A DNA stretch of 64,000 nucleotides. It comes from Agromyces sp. Root81. Lineage in GTDB: Bacteria; Actinomycetota; Actinomycetes; Actinomycetales; Microbacteriaceae. Positions 39,349 to 47,184 of the stretch are shown here, piece by piece. The position numbers and the translations under genes were made by a program. The stretch is taken from NCBI RefSeq assembly GCF_001429165.1, contig NZ_LMIR01000001.1, positions 394,875 to 458,874 of the forward strand, in the 5' to 3' direction. Position 1 is the first letter of the stretch. Every line of letters starts with the position of its first letter. The notes under the pieces are model-generated. The model saw only the letters and a program-made list of their open reading frames with translations. It was not told where the DNA came from and did not search any database.

Positions 39349-39388
39349 GATACCTAGAGCATCTAGATACCTAGAGCTGCAAGGTATC
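39349..39388. promoter_or_regulatory. Probable PadR operator
   Basis: GATACCTAGAGC occurs exactly twice, at 39349-39360 and 39366-39377 (17-bp period), and GGTATC at 39383-39388 is the inverted complement of GATACC. The cluster starts 24 bp upstream of padR. Confidence 0.6.
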
Positions 39389-39621
39389 ATTGGAGGGTGC
39401 TCCGCGCCACTGTGTGCGTCGTTATCCGTCGCACATGCCGACCCCGAGCCACATCGTGGTGAACGGATTCCGCACAGACTTCACAAAGCTCGCTCCGGGC
39501 TTGCGTCATTCGGGACGCGCTCACCGGTCCTCGTCGCGGTCGGGTCGCACGCGGAGCTCGACCGTCGGGCCGGCACCGGGTGTGCGTTGGTGGGGGACCG
39601 GGTCACGGGCACATGGTCGAC
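39389..39621. other. Intergenic stretch between the padR operator and the S4 gene
   Basis: Together with the operator this is a 308-bp gap without a gene. I see no credible coding frame, hairpin or repeat in this part; the open frames here have no recognisable content. Confidence 0.6.
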
Positions 39622-39627
39622 TAACAT
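39622..39627 (+). promoter_or_regulatory. -10 element of the S4-domain gene (leaderless)
   Basis: TAACAT, 6 nt before ATG 39634. Confidence 0.45.
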
Positions 39628-39633
39628 TCGGGG

Positions 39634-39861
39634 ATGACGAATCCGGCTCCTATCGACGACGTCCCAATCGGTGGTGAGGTCATTCGCCTCGGGCAGTTCC
39701 TGAAGTTCGCTGGGCTCTTCGACTCCGGAGGAAACGTGAAGGAGGCCATCATCGACGGCAATGTGGCCGTGAACGGAGAGGTCGATCGCCGACGCGGACG
39801 ACAGCTGCAGCTCGGAGACATCGTCAGCTTCGATGGACGCAGGGTTCGCGTTTGCCCGTGA
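39634..39861 (+). CDS. RNA-binding S4 domain protein (YbcJ-like)
   Basis: 75 residues, almost entirely an S4 domain: RLGQFLKFAGLFDSGGNVKEAI, DGNVAVNGEVDRRRGRQLQLGDIV. Small stand-alone S4 proteins of this type bind structured RNA, often ribosomal; the target is unknown. The following 250 bp to 40111 hold no recognisable gene. Confidence 0.88.
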   Translation: MTNPAPIDDVPIGGEVIRLGQFLKFAGLFDSGGNVKEAIIDGNVAVNGEVDRRRGRQLQLGDIVSFDGRRVRVCP

Positions 39862-40111
39862 AGCTACTGATGCGGCGGAGCTAGGGACCACCACGCGCAG
39901 AGTCGGTGATTCGCCGTCGAACATGCGCGATGAGGGGTGACATGCGGGGGAGTTCCGGTTGGAGTTGCCGCGTCTAGCACTTCGTCTCGTACCTGGTCAT
40001 GACGACCCCGCCGGGAAACGTCCGCGTCTCCATCAGATTGTTCCAGCCACGCTGCGACCCGCACACCGCGGGTCTCACAGGCTGCGGACTGCGGACTCGA
40101 GATAATGAAGC

Positions 40112-40381
40112 ATGTCTTCCTCCGTCGAACGCCGCTCCAATCCGGCGGCCTGGGCCGCGTTCTGGTTCGCGCTGGCCGGCCTCGTACTCATGCCCATCCC
40201 GCTGTTCATCGGGCTGATCCTCGGCGGTGTCCTCTCGATCATCGCCGCAATCCTCGCCGTGATCGCCCTCTTCAAGGGGCTCGCGCGCAGCGGCAAGGGC
40301 ATCGCGCCCGTCGTGTTCGCCGCAATCTTCATCGCGCTCACCTGGGGCGGCATCTCGGTTGGGGGCGGCATCGTCTGGTAG
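40112..40381 (+). CDS. DUF4190-like small membrane protein
   Basis: 89 residues, two to three helices: AWAAFWFALAGLVLMPIPLF, GLILGGVLSIIAAILAVIAL and APVVFAAIFIALTWGGISV. The pattern matches short DUF4190-type proteins of Actinobacteria. GATAAT lies 5 nt before the ATG, so translation may be leaderless. Confidence 0.65.
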   Translation: MSSSVERRSNPAAWAAFWFALAGLVLMPIPLFIGLILGGVLSIIAAILAVIALFKGLARSGKGIAPVVFAAIFIALTWGGISVGGGIVW

Positions 40382-40470
40382 GTCTGGCGGGTCTCGGCGG
40401 GCTCGACCTCCAGGTGAGCGCCGGTGGGGGAGCGGATATGGGGCGCATGACTTTCAAGCGCGGCGATGGA

Positions 40471-41184
40471 TCACATCGCTTCAAACGAAGTCAGCACGTA
40501 ATCGAGCGCCCACGGATCGTAGGCCTTGGAGAGCTCACAGGTCCACTCGTACGCCGCGTGCGAATCAACCTCCAGCGTCCCGTGGAACCGTCGGGTCGGC
40601 GCGTCATGATCGCCTCTCACCGTTGCGTGAAGAGGCTCGACGCGATCGGGTGATGCGACCGCAGCGGCGAGGTCGATGCACGGCAGAGAGCTGTCACGGT
40701 TGACGAGATCGTCCGATTCTTCGATGTCGATCGAGTCGCGCGACGGTTCCGAGCAGGTCGTCCCGCAGACGGAGACTTCCTGTCCAGGTCCGGTATCGAC
40801 GAGTTCGGCACGCATGGTGCGGCTGTCGACGTCGACGCTCACTCGGCATGACCAATCGAGATACTCGTCATCGTCTTTGGCGAGGAGCGTGGTGCCGGAG
40901 ATCTCCCAGACTCGGTCCGCCCGCTCGACCTGGATGTCGGTGACCACTTCGTACAAGGGGATTTCCGTGCTCGCTCCGTGCTCAGGGTCGGCGGAGAAAT
41001 CGGCGCAAGCCTGAACCTTGCCCTGATCGCTTCCGCTGTACTCGACGAACGTGTCGCCACTGGCAGCCCAGTACGGAGCGCATCCGGCCATGAGCAATGC
41101 GACGGATGCCGCGAGCAATAGCTTTCCGTACCGCCGCCGATGCGATCGACCAATCCACGCCGGGTAGGCTCGCCACTTCGTCAT
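40471..41184 (-). CDS. Putative lipoprotein, unknown function
   Basis: 237 residues. Basic N-terminus (GRSHRRRYGK), signal helix LLLAASVALLMAGC with lipobox Cys near residue 35. The mature part has cysteines in VQACADF, WSCRVSV, VCGTTC, LPCIDL and WTCELS, suggesting several disulfides on the outer face. Family not recognised. CAGAAT lies 6 nt upstream of the ATG and could be its -10. Confidence 0.65.
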   Translation of the reverse strand: MTKWRAYPAWIGRSHRRRYGKLLLAASVALLMAGCAPYWAASGDTFVEYSGSDQGKVQACADFSADPEHGASTEIPLYEVVTDIQVERADRVWEISGTTLLAKDDDEYLDWSCRVSVDVDSRTMRAELVDTGPGQEVSVCGTTCSEPSRDSIDIEESDDLVNRDSSLPCIDLAAAVASPDRVEPLHATVRGDHDAPTRRFHGTLEVDSHAAYEWTCELSKAYDPWALDYVLTSFEAM

Positions 41185-41432
41185 GGAGTGATTCTGCCCG
41201 ATGGTCGATCGGCTTGCGGGATCCTACTGGGCGGTGGGACGAGCTTTGCGGCGTGGGCGGCATTCAGTCACGAACGTTGTCGCCCCGGCGAATTCTTGAC
41301 CGGCCAATCCTCTGAAGGAGTTCGCGCGCGGACGTCTCTAAGCTGAATTTCATTCCAGCAAGCCCGAATCCGTATGGCCAGGAGCTTGTCGCCCTATGGA
41401 CCGCGTTTCTGGAGGGCGACGCGGACCACGCA

Positions 41433-41774
41433 ATGACTGCCGAGTTCATCGATGTTCGCATTGCCGACTACGGACCTGAGGAGTTGGTCCACGACGGATT
41501 GCTTTTACTGAACGACGATTTGAATGCCGCTCGCGAAGGCGATCCCACCTCGAGGAAGAGGTTCGACGCTTGGCAGGCTGAGGCAGAGTTGTTTGATGAT
41601 GATCCCGCGCTTTGGAATCGCAACTGGGCCTTCAACTATTCGCTGAGGGTCCTGCCGAATCTCAAGCGGGCCACTCGTGTGGATTTCTTGAACGCGATGC
41701 GCGACAAACTGTCGGACGTGGACGTCGAAGAGATCACGAAGCAGTTTGACAGCGTCACACTCCATCGTCAGTGA
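41433..41774 (+). CDS. Hypothetical protein with possible lost start codon
   Basis: 113 residues from the first ATG. The frame is open upstream to 41316 and reads like protein (about 30 residues including NFIPASPNPYGQELVALWTAF) but has no ATG, GTG or TTG; GAAGGAG lies at 41314-41320. Codon use is looser than in the neighbours (TTG, CTT and TTA Leu codons), suggesting recent acquisition. The sequence is acidic, with no membrane segment and no recognised domain. The 3' end overlaps the convergent peptide gene by 20 nt. Confidence 0.5.
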   Translation: MTAEFIDVRIADYGPEELVHDGLLLLNDDLNAAREGDPTSRKRFDAWQAEAELFDDDPALWNRNWAFNYSLRVLPNLKRATRVDFLNAMRDKLSDVDVEEITKQFDSVTLHRQ

Positions 41775-41886
41775 ATGCGGGTCGGGCTGCATCAGCGACG
41801 AGAGCCTCTCGCAGGTAGGCGGTCAGATCGATTGGCTGGGTGGCGGGCAGGTCGATAGCGGCGGGATCGATCGGCTGAACATTCAT
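41755..41886 (-). CDS. 43-residue peptide downstream of the ECF sigma gene
   Basis: Starts ATG 41886 with GGAG 7 nt upstream, 29 nt after the sigma stop. Pro/Asp-rich N-terminal half (QPIDPAAIDLPATQPIDL) and a short amphipathic helix (YLREALVADAA). No Cys, no signal peptide. High GC at third positions supports coding. It is too short for family assignment; a small regulator of the sigma factor, a peptide precursor or a structural peptide are all possible. Confidence 0.55.
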   Translation of the reverse strand: MNVQPIDPAAIDLPATQPIDLTAYLREALVADAARPAFTDDGV

Positions 41887-41915
41887 GTGTGGACTCCTGT
41901 GTGCGTCGAGTGTTG

Positions 41916-42473
41916 CTACTGCTCGGTCACGGCGGTCGTTGTTCGCATCTCAGTGGCTGTTTGGCCGAGATGGTCGCGCAGCAGCTCACGGGCGCGGGCG
42001 TACCGTGAGCGCGCGGTCGATGCGGGGGTTCCTGTCACGGTGGCCGCGTCGACCAGGCTGAATCCGTCCCAGTGCACCAGTCGGACAAGTTCCTGGAGTT
42101 GGCGAGGCAGTCTCGCTATCGCGGCACGTATGTGCTCGGACTCCTCGAGCGACTCCACCTCGCTCGGTGTGACCAGCCTTGCGCGGGTGAGTTCATCGCG
42201 AAGCCGCTCGACGGCAGCGTGCCGGCGCCGGCTTGCGCGGTGGGAAGCAGACAGGACCCGGGACGCGATCCCGAATAGCCACTTTCGGGCATCTGTTTCG
42301 TCGGCGGGGAGGCGGTCGACTCGCTTCCAAGCGACGATCATGGTGTCGCTGAGCAGATCGGCCGCGTCGGCACGGGGCTCGGTGCGTCGTTCGAAGTAGG
42401 CGAGCAGATCGGATGAATTGGCGCGAAGTGCGCTGGTCAGCTCTGCCTCGCGGTGGCTCGATGCCCGGGTCAT
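41916..42473 (-). CDS. ECF-type RNA polymerase sigma factor
   Basis: 185 residues from ATG 42473, coupled to the upstream membrane protein by ATGA overlap. Region 2: SDLLAYFERRTEPRADAADLLSDTMIVAWKR. Region 4: RAAIARLPRQLQELVRLVHWDGFSLVDAATVTGTPASTARSRYARARELL. It probably directs transcription of a small regulon when released from a membrane partner. Confidence 0.9.
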   Translation of the reverse strand: MTRASSHREAELTSALRANSSDLLAYFERRTEPRADAADLLSDTMIVAWKRVDRLPADETDARKWLFGIASRVLSASHRASRRRHAAVERLRDELTRARLVTPSEVESLEESEHIRAAIARLPRQLQELVRLVHWDGFSLVDAATVTGTPASTARSRYARARELLRDHLGQTATEMRTTTAVTEQ

Positions 42474-43015
42474 CGCTCGCCCCCGTCGCAAAGGCCGCCC
42501 GATTCGATGGACAGATCCTTGGTTGGGAGGCCTAGGCTCGCGACGTGCTCGACGGTCAGCTCGTAGATGGCCGTGCTGCGCGCCACGGACTCAGGGTTCC
42601 TCGGTCCTCCACCGTCCTGGATCTGTTCGGCAAGTTGCGCGCTGATGTCGACGGCGCGGATATCGAGAGTCGCGAGGTACTCCCGAGCAGCGTGTAGCGA
42701 GTCCGAATCCGAGTCCTGTTTCGAGGCTGACACGACGCGGAATCCTTCATTGCAGAGCTCTTCGCCCCGCGAGTAGGACGTCGTGTTGTCCGTCCACCCG
42801 AACCACGCGAGCACGCCGGGCGTCGCCGCGGCGATCGAGGCGCCACCCGCAAGTGCGAACACGATGAAGCTGCCGGCTATCATCGGACGCCATCGACGTT
42901 TGACGGTGACCGGATGTGCGCTCACCAGGTCATCCAGCGCAAAGGTCAGATTTGGGCTGCGCTCGGCCAGCTCGGGCTGCGAGCGACGCAGCAGTTCGTC
43001 CAGATCATCGGTCAC
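42470..43015 (-). CDS. Single-pass membrane protein, possible anti-sigma factor
   Basis: 181 residues. Cytosolic N-terminus of about 45 residues (TDDLDELLRRSQPELAERSPN), one helix (RPMIAGSFIVFALAGGASIAAAT) and an extracytoplasmic part with two cysteines (EELCNEG, GGLCDGG). The topology is that of anti-sigma factors, but no zinc motif is visible and, unusually, the gene precedes the sigma gene (4-nt overlap). Confidence 0.6.
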   Translation of the reverse strand: MTDDLDELLRRSQPELAERSPNLTFALDDLVSAHPVTVKRRWRPMIAGSFIVFALAGGASIAAATPGVLAWFGWTDNTTSYSRGEELCNEGFRVVSASKQDSDSDSLHAAREYLATLDIRAVDISAQLAEQIQDGGGPRNPESVARSTAIYELTVEHVASLGLPTKDLSIESGGLCDGGER

Positions 43016-43258
43016 CGCGTGGCCCCGTCCATTTCGTTCGACTTACACATACATGTCCGCTGGTGCCCGAAACGTCCATGCCGACCGTAACCAGCCTTCC
43101 CGAATCTGCATTTCTCGCAGTTAGGGGATCTACTGATGGTGAAGTCTCACAACCGATTTTCCACAAAGCTCGCTCACGCTTGACGCGTTAAGGGCACCGT
43201 CACCGGGGCATCGTCGCGGGCGGGTCATACGGGAATCTCGGCCGGCTGGTTGTCCTAG
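43016..43258. other. Non-coding stretch upstream of the ECF operon
   Basis: Part of a 353-bp gap (43016-43368). It presumably holds the promoter of the minus-strand ECF operon. I see no recognisable gene, strong hairpin or operator. The remaining part of the gap contains the integrase remnant described next. Confidence 0.5.
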
Positions 43259-43330
43259 GGCGTGACTCCCAATGTCGTGCGGCGCCTGCTCGGGCACGCC
43301 AGCATGGCCTTCGATATCTGGCTGACGTGA
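43259..43330 (+). pseudogene. Tyrosine recombinase (integrase) C-terminal remnant
   Basis: The short frame reads GVTPNVVRRLLGHASMAFDIW and stops. It matches the box around the conserved His-Ala-Ser before the catalytic Tyr of phage-type integrases (usual form VxxVVQRxLGHASxxMTxDxY). Nothing of the rest of the enzyme remains upstream. It marks the left side of the decayed mobile region. Confidence 0.55.
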
Positions 43331-43368
43331 CTCGAGCCGAGCTGAGCGGAGTTCCCTTCTTGTAATCG

Positions 43369-44022
43369 TCACCGGGACGCGTGAAGCAGACGGATGATCT
43401 CGTCAGTGGTGCGGACGTCACCATAGCTGCGGTAGACGGTGTGGAGCGAGGCATTGTGGTCCTCGTCGCGCGCGGCAGCGCACGCGTCAGCAGCCAGGAT
43501 GACCCGGAGGTCCTGAGTGCTGGCGTCGCGCACAGTCGCTTCGACGCAGACGTTGGTTACGGCACCCGTGACAACGAGGGTCTCGATGTGGCGAGCCGCG
43601 AGAAGGTCGGGGAGCGGACTGCGACCGGGAGCGAACGCGCTGTGTGCGGTCTTTTCCACGGCGAGATCACCTTCGGCGTATGCCAGTTCGTGCCAGAGCC
43701 GCGTGCTCGGATCACCGGTGCCGCCGGAACGTGCGTAGACTTCGGCGGCCTCTTCGCCGAGAAACTCGAGATCCTTCGCGGTCGGCGCGCGATATCCCGG
43801 GACGACCCATGCCACGGTGCCCGCAGTGTCGCGGACTGTTGCGGCGAGCCGGTTCACCCTCGGCACGATTCCGCGAGCATACCGAGACTGCTCAACGAAG
43901 AACGGGACGAGATCGATCACCACGAGAGCGGTTCGCCGCGGATCAACGTGCTCGTAGGCATGGCGTCGCCCGCGGCGCTGTTCCTGACGGCGATACTCGC
44001 GTTCCGCGATGAACCCAGTCAT
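43369..44022 (-). CDS. Isochorismatase-like cysteine hydrolase
   Basis: 217 residues from ATG 44022. Catalytic triad Asp in LVVIDLVPFFV, Lys in VEKTAHSAF and Cys in TGAVTNVCVEATVRDA, with the cis-peptide segment before it. Family members hydrolyse amides or vinyl ethers; substrate unknown. The start codon overlaps the stop of the degraded kinase upstream (ATGA), so the gene may have been translationally coupled to it. Confidence 0.9.
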   Translation of the reverse strand: MTGFIAEREYRRQEQRRGRRHAYEHVDPRRTALVVIDLVPFFVEQSRYARGIVPRVNRLAATVRDTAGTVAWVVPGYRAPTAKDLEFLGEEAAEVYARSGGTGDPSTRLWHELAYAEGDLAVEKTAHSAFAPGRSPLPDLLAARHIETLVVTGAVTNVCVEATVRDASTQDLRVILAADACAAARDEDHNASLHTVYRSYGDVRTTDEIIRLLHASR

Positions 44023-44719
44023 GGTCGATGCCGTCGTCGGGCAGAGAGGCGGGCATCGACATCGTCTGATTCTAGGACGCGTGTCTTCGTGCTCGCGTCC
44101 GCGCACTTGCGGACGTTCGTGAGACCCTCCTGAGCCGCCCGGAACAGCGACTCGTCCGCCTCCGTACGGATCGGGCGTGGCCGACCGCGCACTTCGAGCT
44201 CGGTCGGAACGCCCGCCTCGGTCGCCTCGGTGGCGAGGGTCTGCCGCGCAACCGCTCGTGCGGCTCAGCGAACTCAGCCCGGACCTTGCGTTCTCGCACG
44301 AGGAGCTCTGTCACCACGACCGTGAAGGTCGTGACGGCGAGAGTCCCGAGGCCCTCGCGGAGGACGTGCGGCCACTCCATGCCGAGGTGCGCGAGCGGGA
44401 TCACGGCAGCCACGACGGCCGCGACCGGCAGCGGCAGGAGCAGGACGCTCTGCGAGACGAGGACCACGAGAAGCAGGACGGCGCCGACCGCCGCCCCGGA
44501 GAGCGAGAACACCACGAAGCCGAGCGGCAGCTGCACGCAGACGAATCCCACCGCCCACCAGACCGAGCGCTCCTGGACGAAGCAGAACCCGAAGATCGCG
44601 ATCACGGAATACACGAGCCCGACGAGCAGCGTCGCCAAGGGCTGCTGCTCGAAGCTCGCGGACCCGAGCGGCAGCGTCACGTACGCGACGACGGTGACGA
44701 TGGCCAGCGCCCACTGCAC
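44019..44719 (-). pseudogene. Degraded two-component sensor histidine kinase
   Basis: The first 155 residues form an intact sensor part with about five membrane helices and the start of the linker (VRERKVRAEFAEPHERLR). The DHp domain with the phospho-acceptor His is missing. After a shift of frame near 44238 the DNA reads TEAGVPTELEVRG and LFRAAQEGLTNVRK, the beginning of the NarL-type HATPase domain, and then stops at 44019. Internal deletion of about 110 codons plus frameshift and C-terminal loss: cannot signal. Confidence 0.8.
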
Positions 44720-44856
44720 GATTCCACTGTGGCGCGCGTGGTCTTCCGGGTCAACCGCCGCGCGTCGCAGGACGGAGCCAGCGCAGTGTTAGGGCCCTCG
44801 TCTTAATCGCGATCCTGGCGGTCGTGACAACCGCCAGGGAGTTGATTCCTCTCGGC

Positions 44857-44884
44857 TTGACGCGTACCCATATGGGTATATGAT
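44857..44884 (+). promoter_or_regulatory. ArsR-controlled leaderless promoter
   Basis: TTGACG (44857-44862), 16-nt spacer, TATGAT (44879-44884), then 6 nt to ATG 44891. The perfect palindrome TACCCATATGGGTA (44865-44878) fills the spacer between the hexamers, so a bound repressor would block RNA polymerase. Confidence 0.7.
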
Positions 44885-44890
44885 GACTGC

Positions 44891-45232
44891 ATGGCACGAG
44901 CAGCGACGACGTCGGATGTCTTCAACGCGATCGCCGAGCCGCGGCGCCGGGAGATCCTGGTGCTGTTGCGGGCGGGTGAGCGGCCGGTGACCGAGTTGGC
45001 CCAGGAGCTGGGGATGCCCCAGCCTGGGGCGTCCAAACACCTGCGGGTGCTTCGGGAGGTCGGGCTGGTGCGGGACCGCAAGTCAGGCAAGCAGCGGCTG
45101 TACAGCCTTGACGCCCGCGAGCTGCGAGCGGTTCATGAGTGGACCGGCGGGTTCGAGCGGTTCTGGAACGAGAGCTTCGACCGGCTGGACACGTATTTGC
45201 AGGACATCAAGCAGGCAAAGCAGGAGGAGTAG
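44891..45232 (+). CDS. ArsR family transcriptional regulator
   Basis: 113 residues. Winged helix with NAIAEPRRREILVLLRAGERPVTELAQELG and QPGASKHLRVLREVGLVRDRKSGKQRLY. No metal-binding Cys cluster; the short C-terminal helix is typical of the subgroup that controls SRPBCC genes. It starts a three-gene operon (SRPBCC gene after 3 nt, then the reductase overlapping by 1 nt). Autorepression through the spacer palindrome is likely. Confidence 0.93.
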   Translation: MARAATTSDVFNAIAEPRRREILVLLRAGERPVTELAQELGMPQPGASKHLRVLREVGLVRDRKSGKQRLYSLDARELRAVHEWTGGFERFWNESFDRLDTYLQDIKQAKQEE

Positions 45233-45235
45233 CTG

Positions 45236-45742
45236 ATGAACAGGACAGAACAAGGAATGCCGGCGCAGTCCGCGACGGCCGACCGCGAGATTGTGATCTC
45301 CCGGGTCATCGACGCCCCACGGGAGCTGGTGTTCGAGGCGTTCACCGAGGTGCGGCATCTGTCGCGGTGGTGGGGGCCGGAAGGATTCACCACCACCACG
45401 CGGTTCTTCGAGTTCCGCGTCGACGGGGAGTGGGACTTCGTGATGCACGGACCGGACGGGACGGACTACCAGGAGTGGATCACCTGGACCGAGATCGTCC
45501 CGTCGGGGCGGATCGCGTGGCTCCACGGCGAGTCCCGAGACGACCCGAACGCCTTCGAGTCGATGCTCACGTTCGAGCCGGCCGGAGACGAGACCCGGAT
45601 CGAGATGCGCACGGTGTTCCCCACCAAGGAGCTGCGCGACGAGGCGGTCGACAAGTACCACGCGATCGAGGGCGGCCAGCAGACCCTGAGCAACCTGGTT
45701 GCCTACGTCACCGAGATTGTTCGGAAGAGAGCTGAAAGCTAA
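45236..45742 (+). CDS. SRPBCC (AHSA1-like) protein
   Basis: 168 residues. START/Bet v 1-like fold: REIVISRVIDAPRELVFEAFTE, HLSRWWGPEGFTTTT, and EMRTVFPTKELRDEAV at the end. The family has a hydrophobic cavity; the ligand is unknown. It is the second gene of the ArsR operon and ends overlapping the reductase gene (TAATG). Confidence 0.93.
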   Translation: MNRTEQGMPAQSATADREIVISRVIDAPRELVFEAFTEVRHLSRWWGPEGFTTTTRFFEFRVDGEWDFVMHGPDGTDYQEWITWTEIVPSGRIAWLHGESRDDPNAFESMLTFEPAGDETRIEMRTVFPTKELRDEAVDKYHAIEGGQQTLSNLVAYVTEIVRKRAES

Positions 45743-46362
45743 TGGCCGGCAGGGTTTTCTTCAGCGTGTCGATGTCGCTGGACGGGTTTATCGCGCCGGA
45801 GTCCACCGAGGACTTGATGGGGCAGCAGTGGGTGGAACTGCAGCGGTGGGCCTTCCCGCTGCGGTTCTTCCGGGAGAACTTGAAGCTCGGCAAGGGCGGC
45901 GAGGAGGGACGTGACAACGACATCGCGCGGGAGACGTTCGAGCGCACCGGCGCGAGCATCATGGGCAAGCGCATGTTCGACGCCGGCGAGCAGATGTGGC
46001 CGGAGGAGGCGCCGTTCCACACGCCGGTCTTCGTCGTGACGCACGAGCAGCGTGACCCTTGGGAGCGGCCGGGTGGGACCACATTCCACTTCGTCAACGA
46101 CGGCATCGTGCCCGCGCTCGACCAGGCCCGCGAGGCCGCCGGCGACCGAGACGTCCGCATCGCCGGCGGCGGCGCGACCATCCTGGAGTACGTGAACGCC
46201 GGCCTGATCGACGAGTTCACCATTGCGCTATCACCCGTGCTGTTCGGCTCCGGAATCCGCCTTTTCGAGGGCGTGGACGCGGGCCGCGTGGCCCTGGTCC
46301 CGGTCCGCGCGGAGCCCTCCCCGAGGGTGACGCACCTGACCTACGCCGTCCGGGAGCGGTAA
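45742..46362 (+). CDS. Dihydrofolate reductase family (RibD C-terminal-like) protein
   Basis: 206 residues. FFSVSMSLDGFIAPE at the N-terminus, SIMGKRMFDAGEQMWPE, VRIAGGGATILEYVNAGLIDEF and PVLFGSGIRLFEGVD. It is likely an NADPH-binding reductase of unknown substrate. Third gene of the ArsR/SRPBCC/reductase unit; a parallel unit with a fused ArsR-SRPBCC lies at 51482-52923. Confidence 0.92.
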   Translation: MAGRVFFSVSMSLDGFIAPESTEDLMGQQWVELQRWAFPLRFFRENLKLGKGGEEGRDNDIARETFERTGASIMGKRMFDAGEQMWPEEAPFHTPVFVVTHEQRDPWERPGGTTFHFVNDGIVPALDQAREAAGDRDVRIAGGGATILEYVNAGLIDEFTIALSPVLFGSGIRLFEGVDAGRVALVPVRAEPSPRVTHLTYAVRER

Positions 46363-46487
46363 CTGTCTCGACCTCAGCGCTCCATCAACTGTGAGTCACT
46401 ACGACAAATGGCCAGGTTCTCGCGACGCTACGTGGCCGTCTCGGACGCCGCAAGGGGGTCCCTCTGCGCCCGTCGGTCTGACCCGCG

Positions 46488-46976
46488 TCAGAGCTTGTAG
46501 CCGATCGCGCGCAGCAGGTCCTTGCGGTCCGCGACATCCTGCTCGTTCTCGACACCGACCGGGGGTTCGCCGTCGATCACTCCTGCCACGCCGCGGCCGG
46601 CGTCGGTGACGGCGACGAGGATCTGCACCGGATTCGCCGTGGCGCAGTAGATCGAGCACACCTCTGGCACCGCTTTGACCTGGTTGAGCACGTTCACGGG
46701 GAACCCGTCACGCAACATGATCACGAAGGAGTGCCCGGCACCGACGGCCATCGCTGCCGCGACCGCGAGGTCCACGAGTGGGCCGTCGTTGCCGGTGCGC
46801 CTGACCAGCCGCGCACCGGAAGCTTCACAGAACGCGACTCCGAACTTCAGGGTGCCGCCGACCCCGGCGAGCACCTCGTGCAGGTCTTCGACCGTCTTGA
46901 TGAAATGAGATTGACCGACGATGACGTTCACGTCGTCCGGCTTCTCGAGCGGGACGACCTCGATGTCGACAGTCAC
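46488..46976 (-). CDS. Adenosine-specific kinase family (DUF355-like) protein
   Basis: 162 residues, close to full family length. The highly conserved blocks VNVIVGQSHFIKTVEDLHE, KFGVAFCEASGARLVR, GHSFVIMLRDGFPVNVLN, EVCSIYCATANPVQI and the terminal RKDLLRAIGYKL identify the family, first described from Thermoplasma as adenosine-specific kinase. It is found mainly in archaea and thermophiles, so its presence here suggests transfer. GTG start with AGGAGG upstream. Confidence 0.9.
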   Translation of the reverse strand: MTVDIEVVPLEKPDDVNVIVGQSHFIKTVEDLHEVLAGVGGTLKFGVAFCEASGARLVRRTGNDGPLVDLAVAAAMAVGAGHSFVIMLRDGFPVNVLNQVKAVPEVCSIYCATANPVQILVAVTDAGRGVAGVIDGEPPVGVENEQDVADRKDLLRAIGYKL

Positions 46977-47184
46977 GGTGATCCTCCTTCGACGCCGTCA
47001 GCATAGACCCGCACCAGTGCCGCCGCGCGGGCGTCGGCTTCGATCAGGCCCCTGTACCTGCGTCTGCTTCGCCCAAACGGCTGAACGCCGAGCGATCGCC
47101 GCTCGCCCGGTTGCCGGTCCGCCACCGGACCTCTCATCGGCGTTGGCTCTGGCCGGCGACGATGTCCGAGACGAGACTTCGCGC

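Noticed and set aside
44072-44719. Intact 215-residue membrane protein
   Set aside because: The C-terminal third is out of frame; a shift restores histidine kinase ATPase sequence, so it is a pseudogene.
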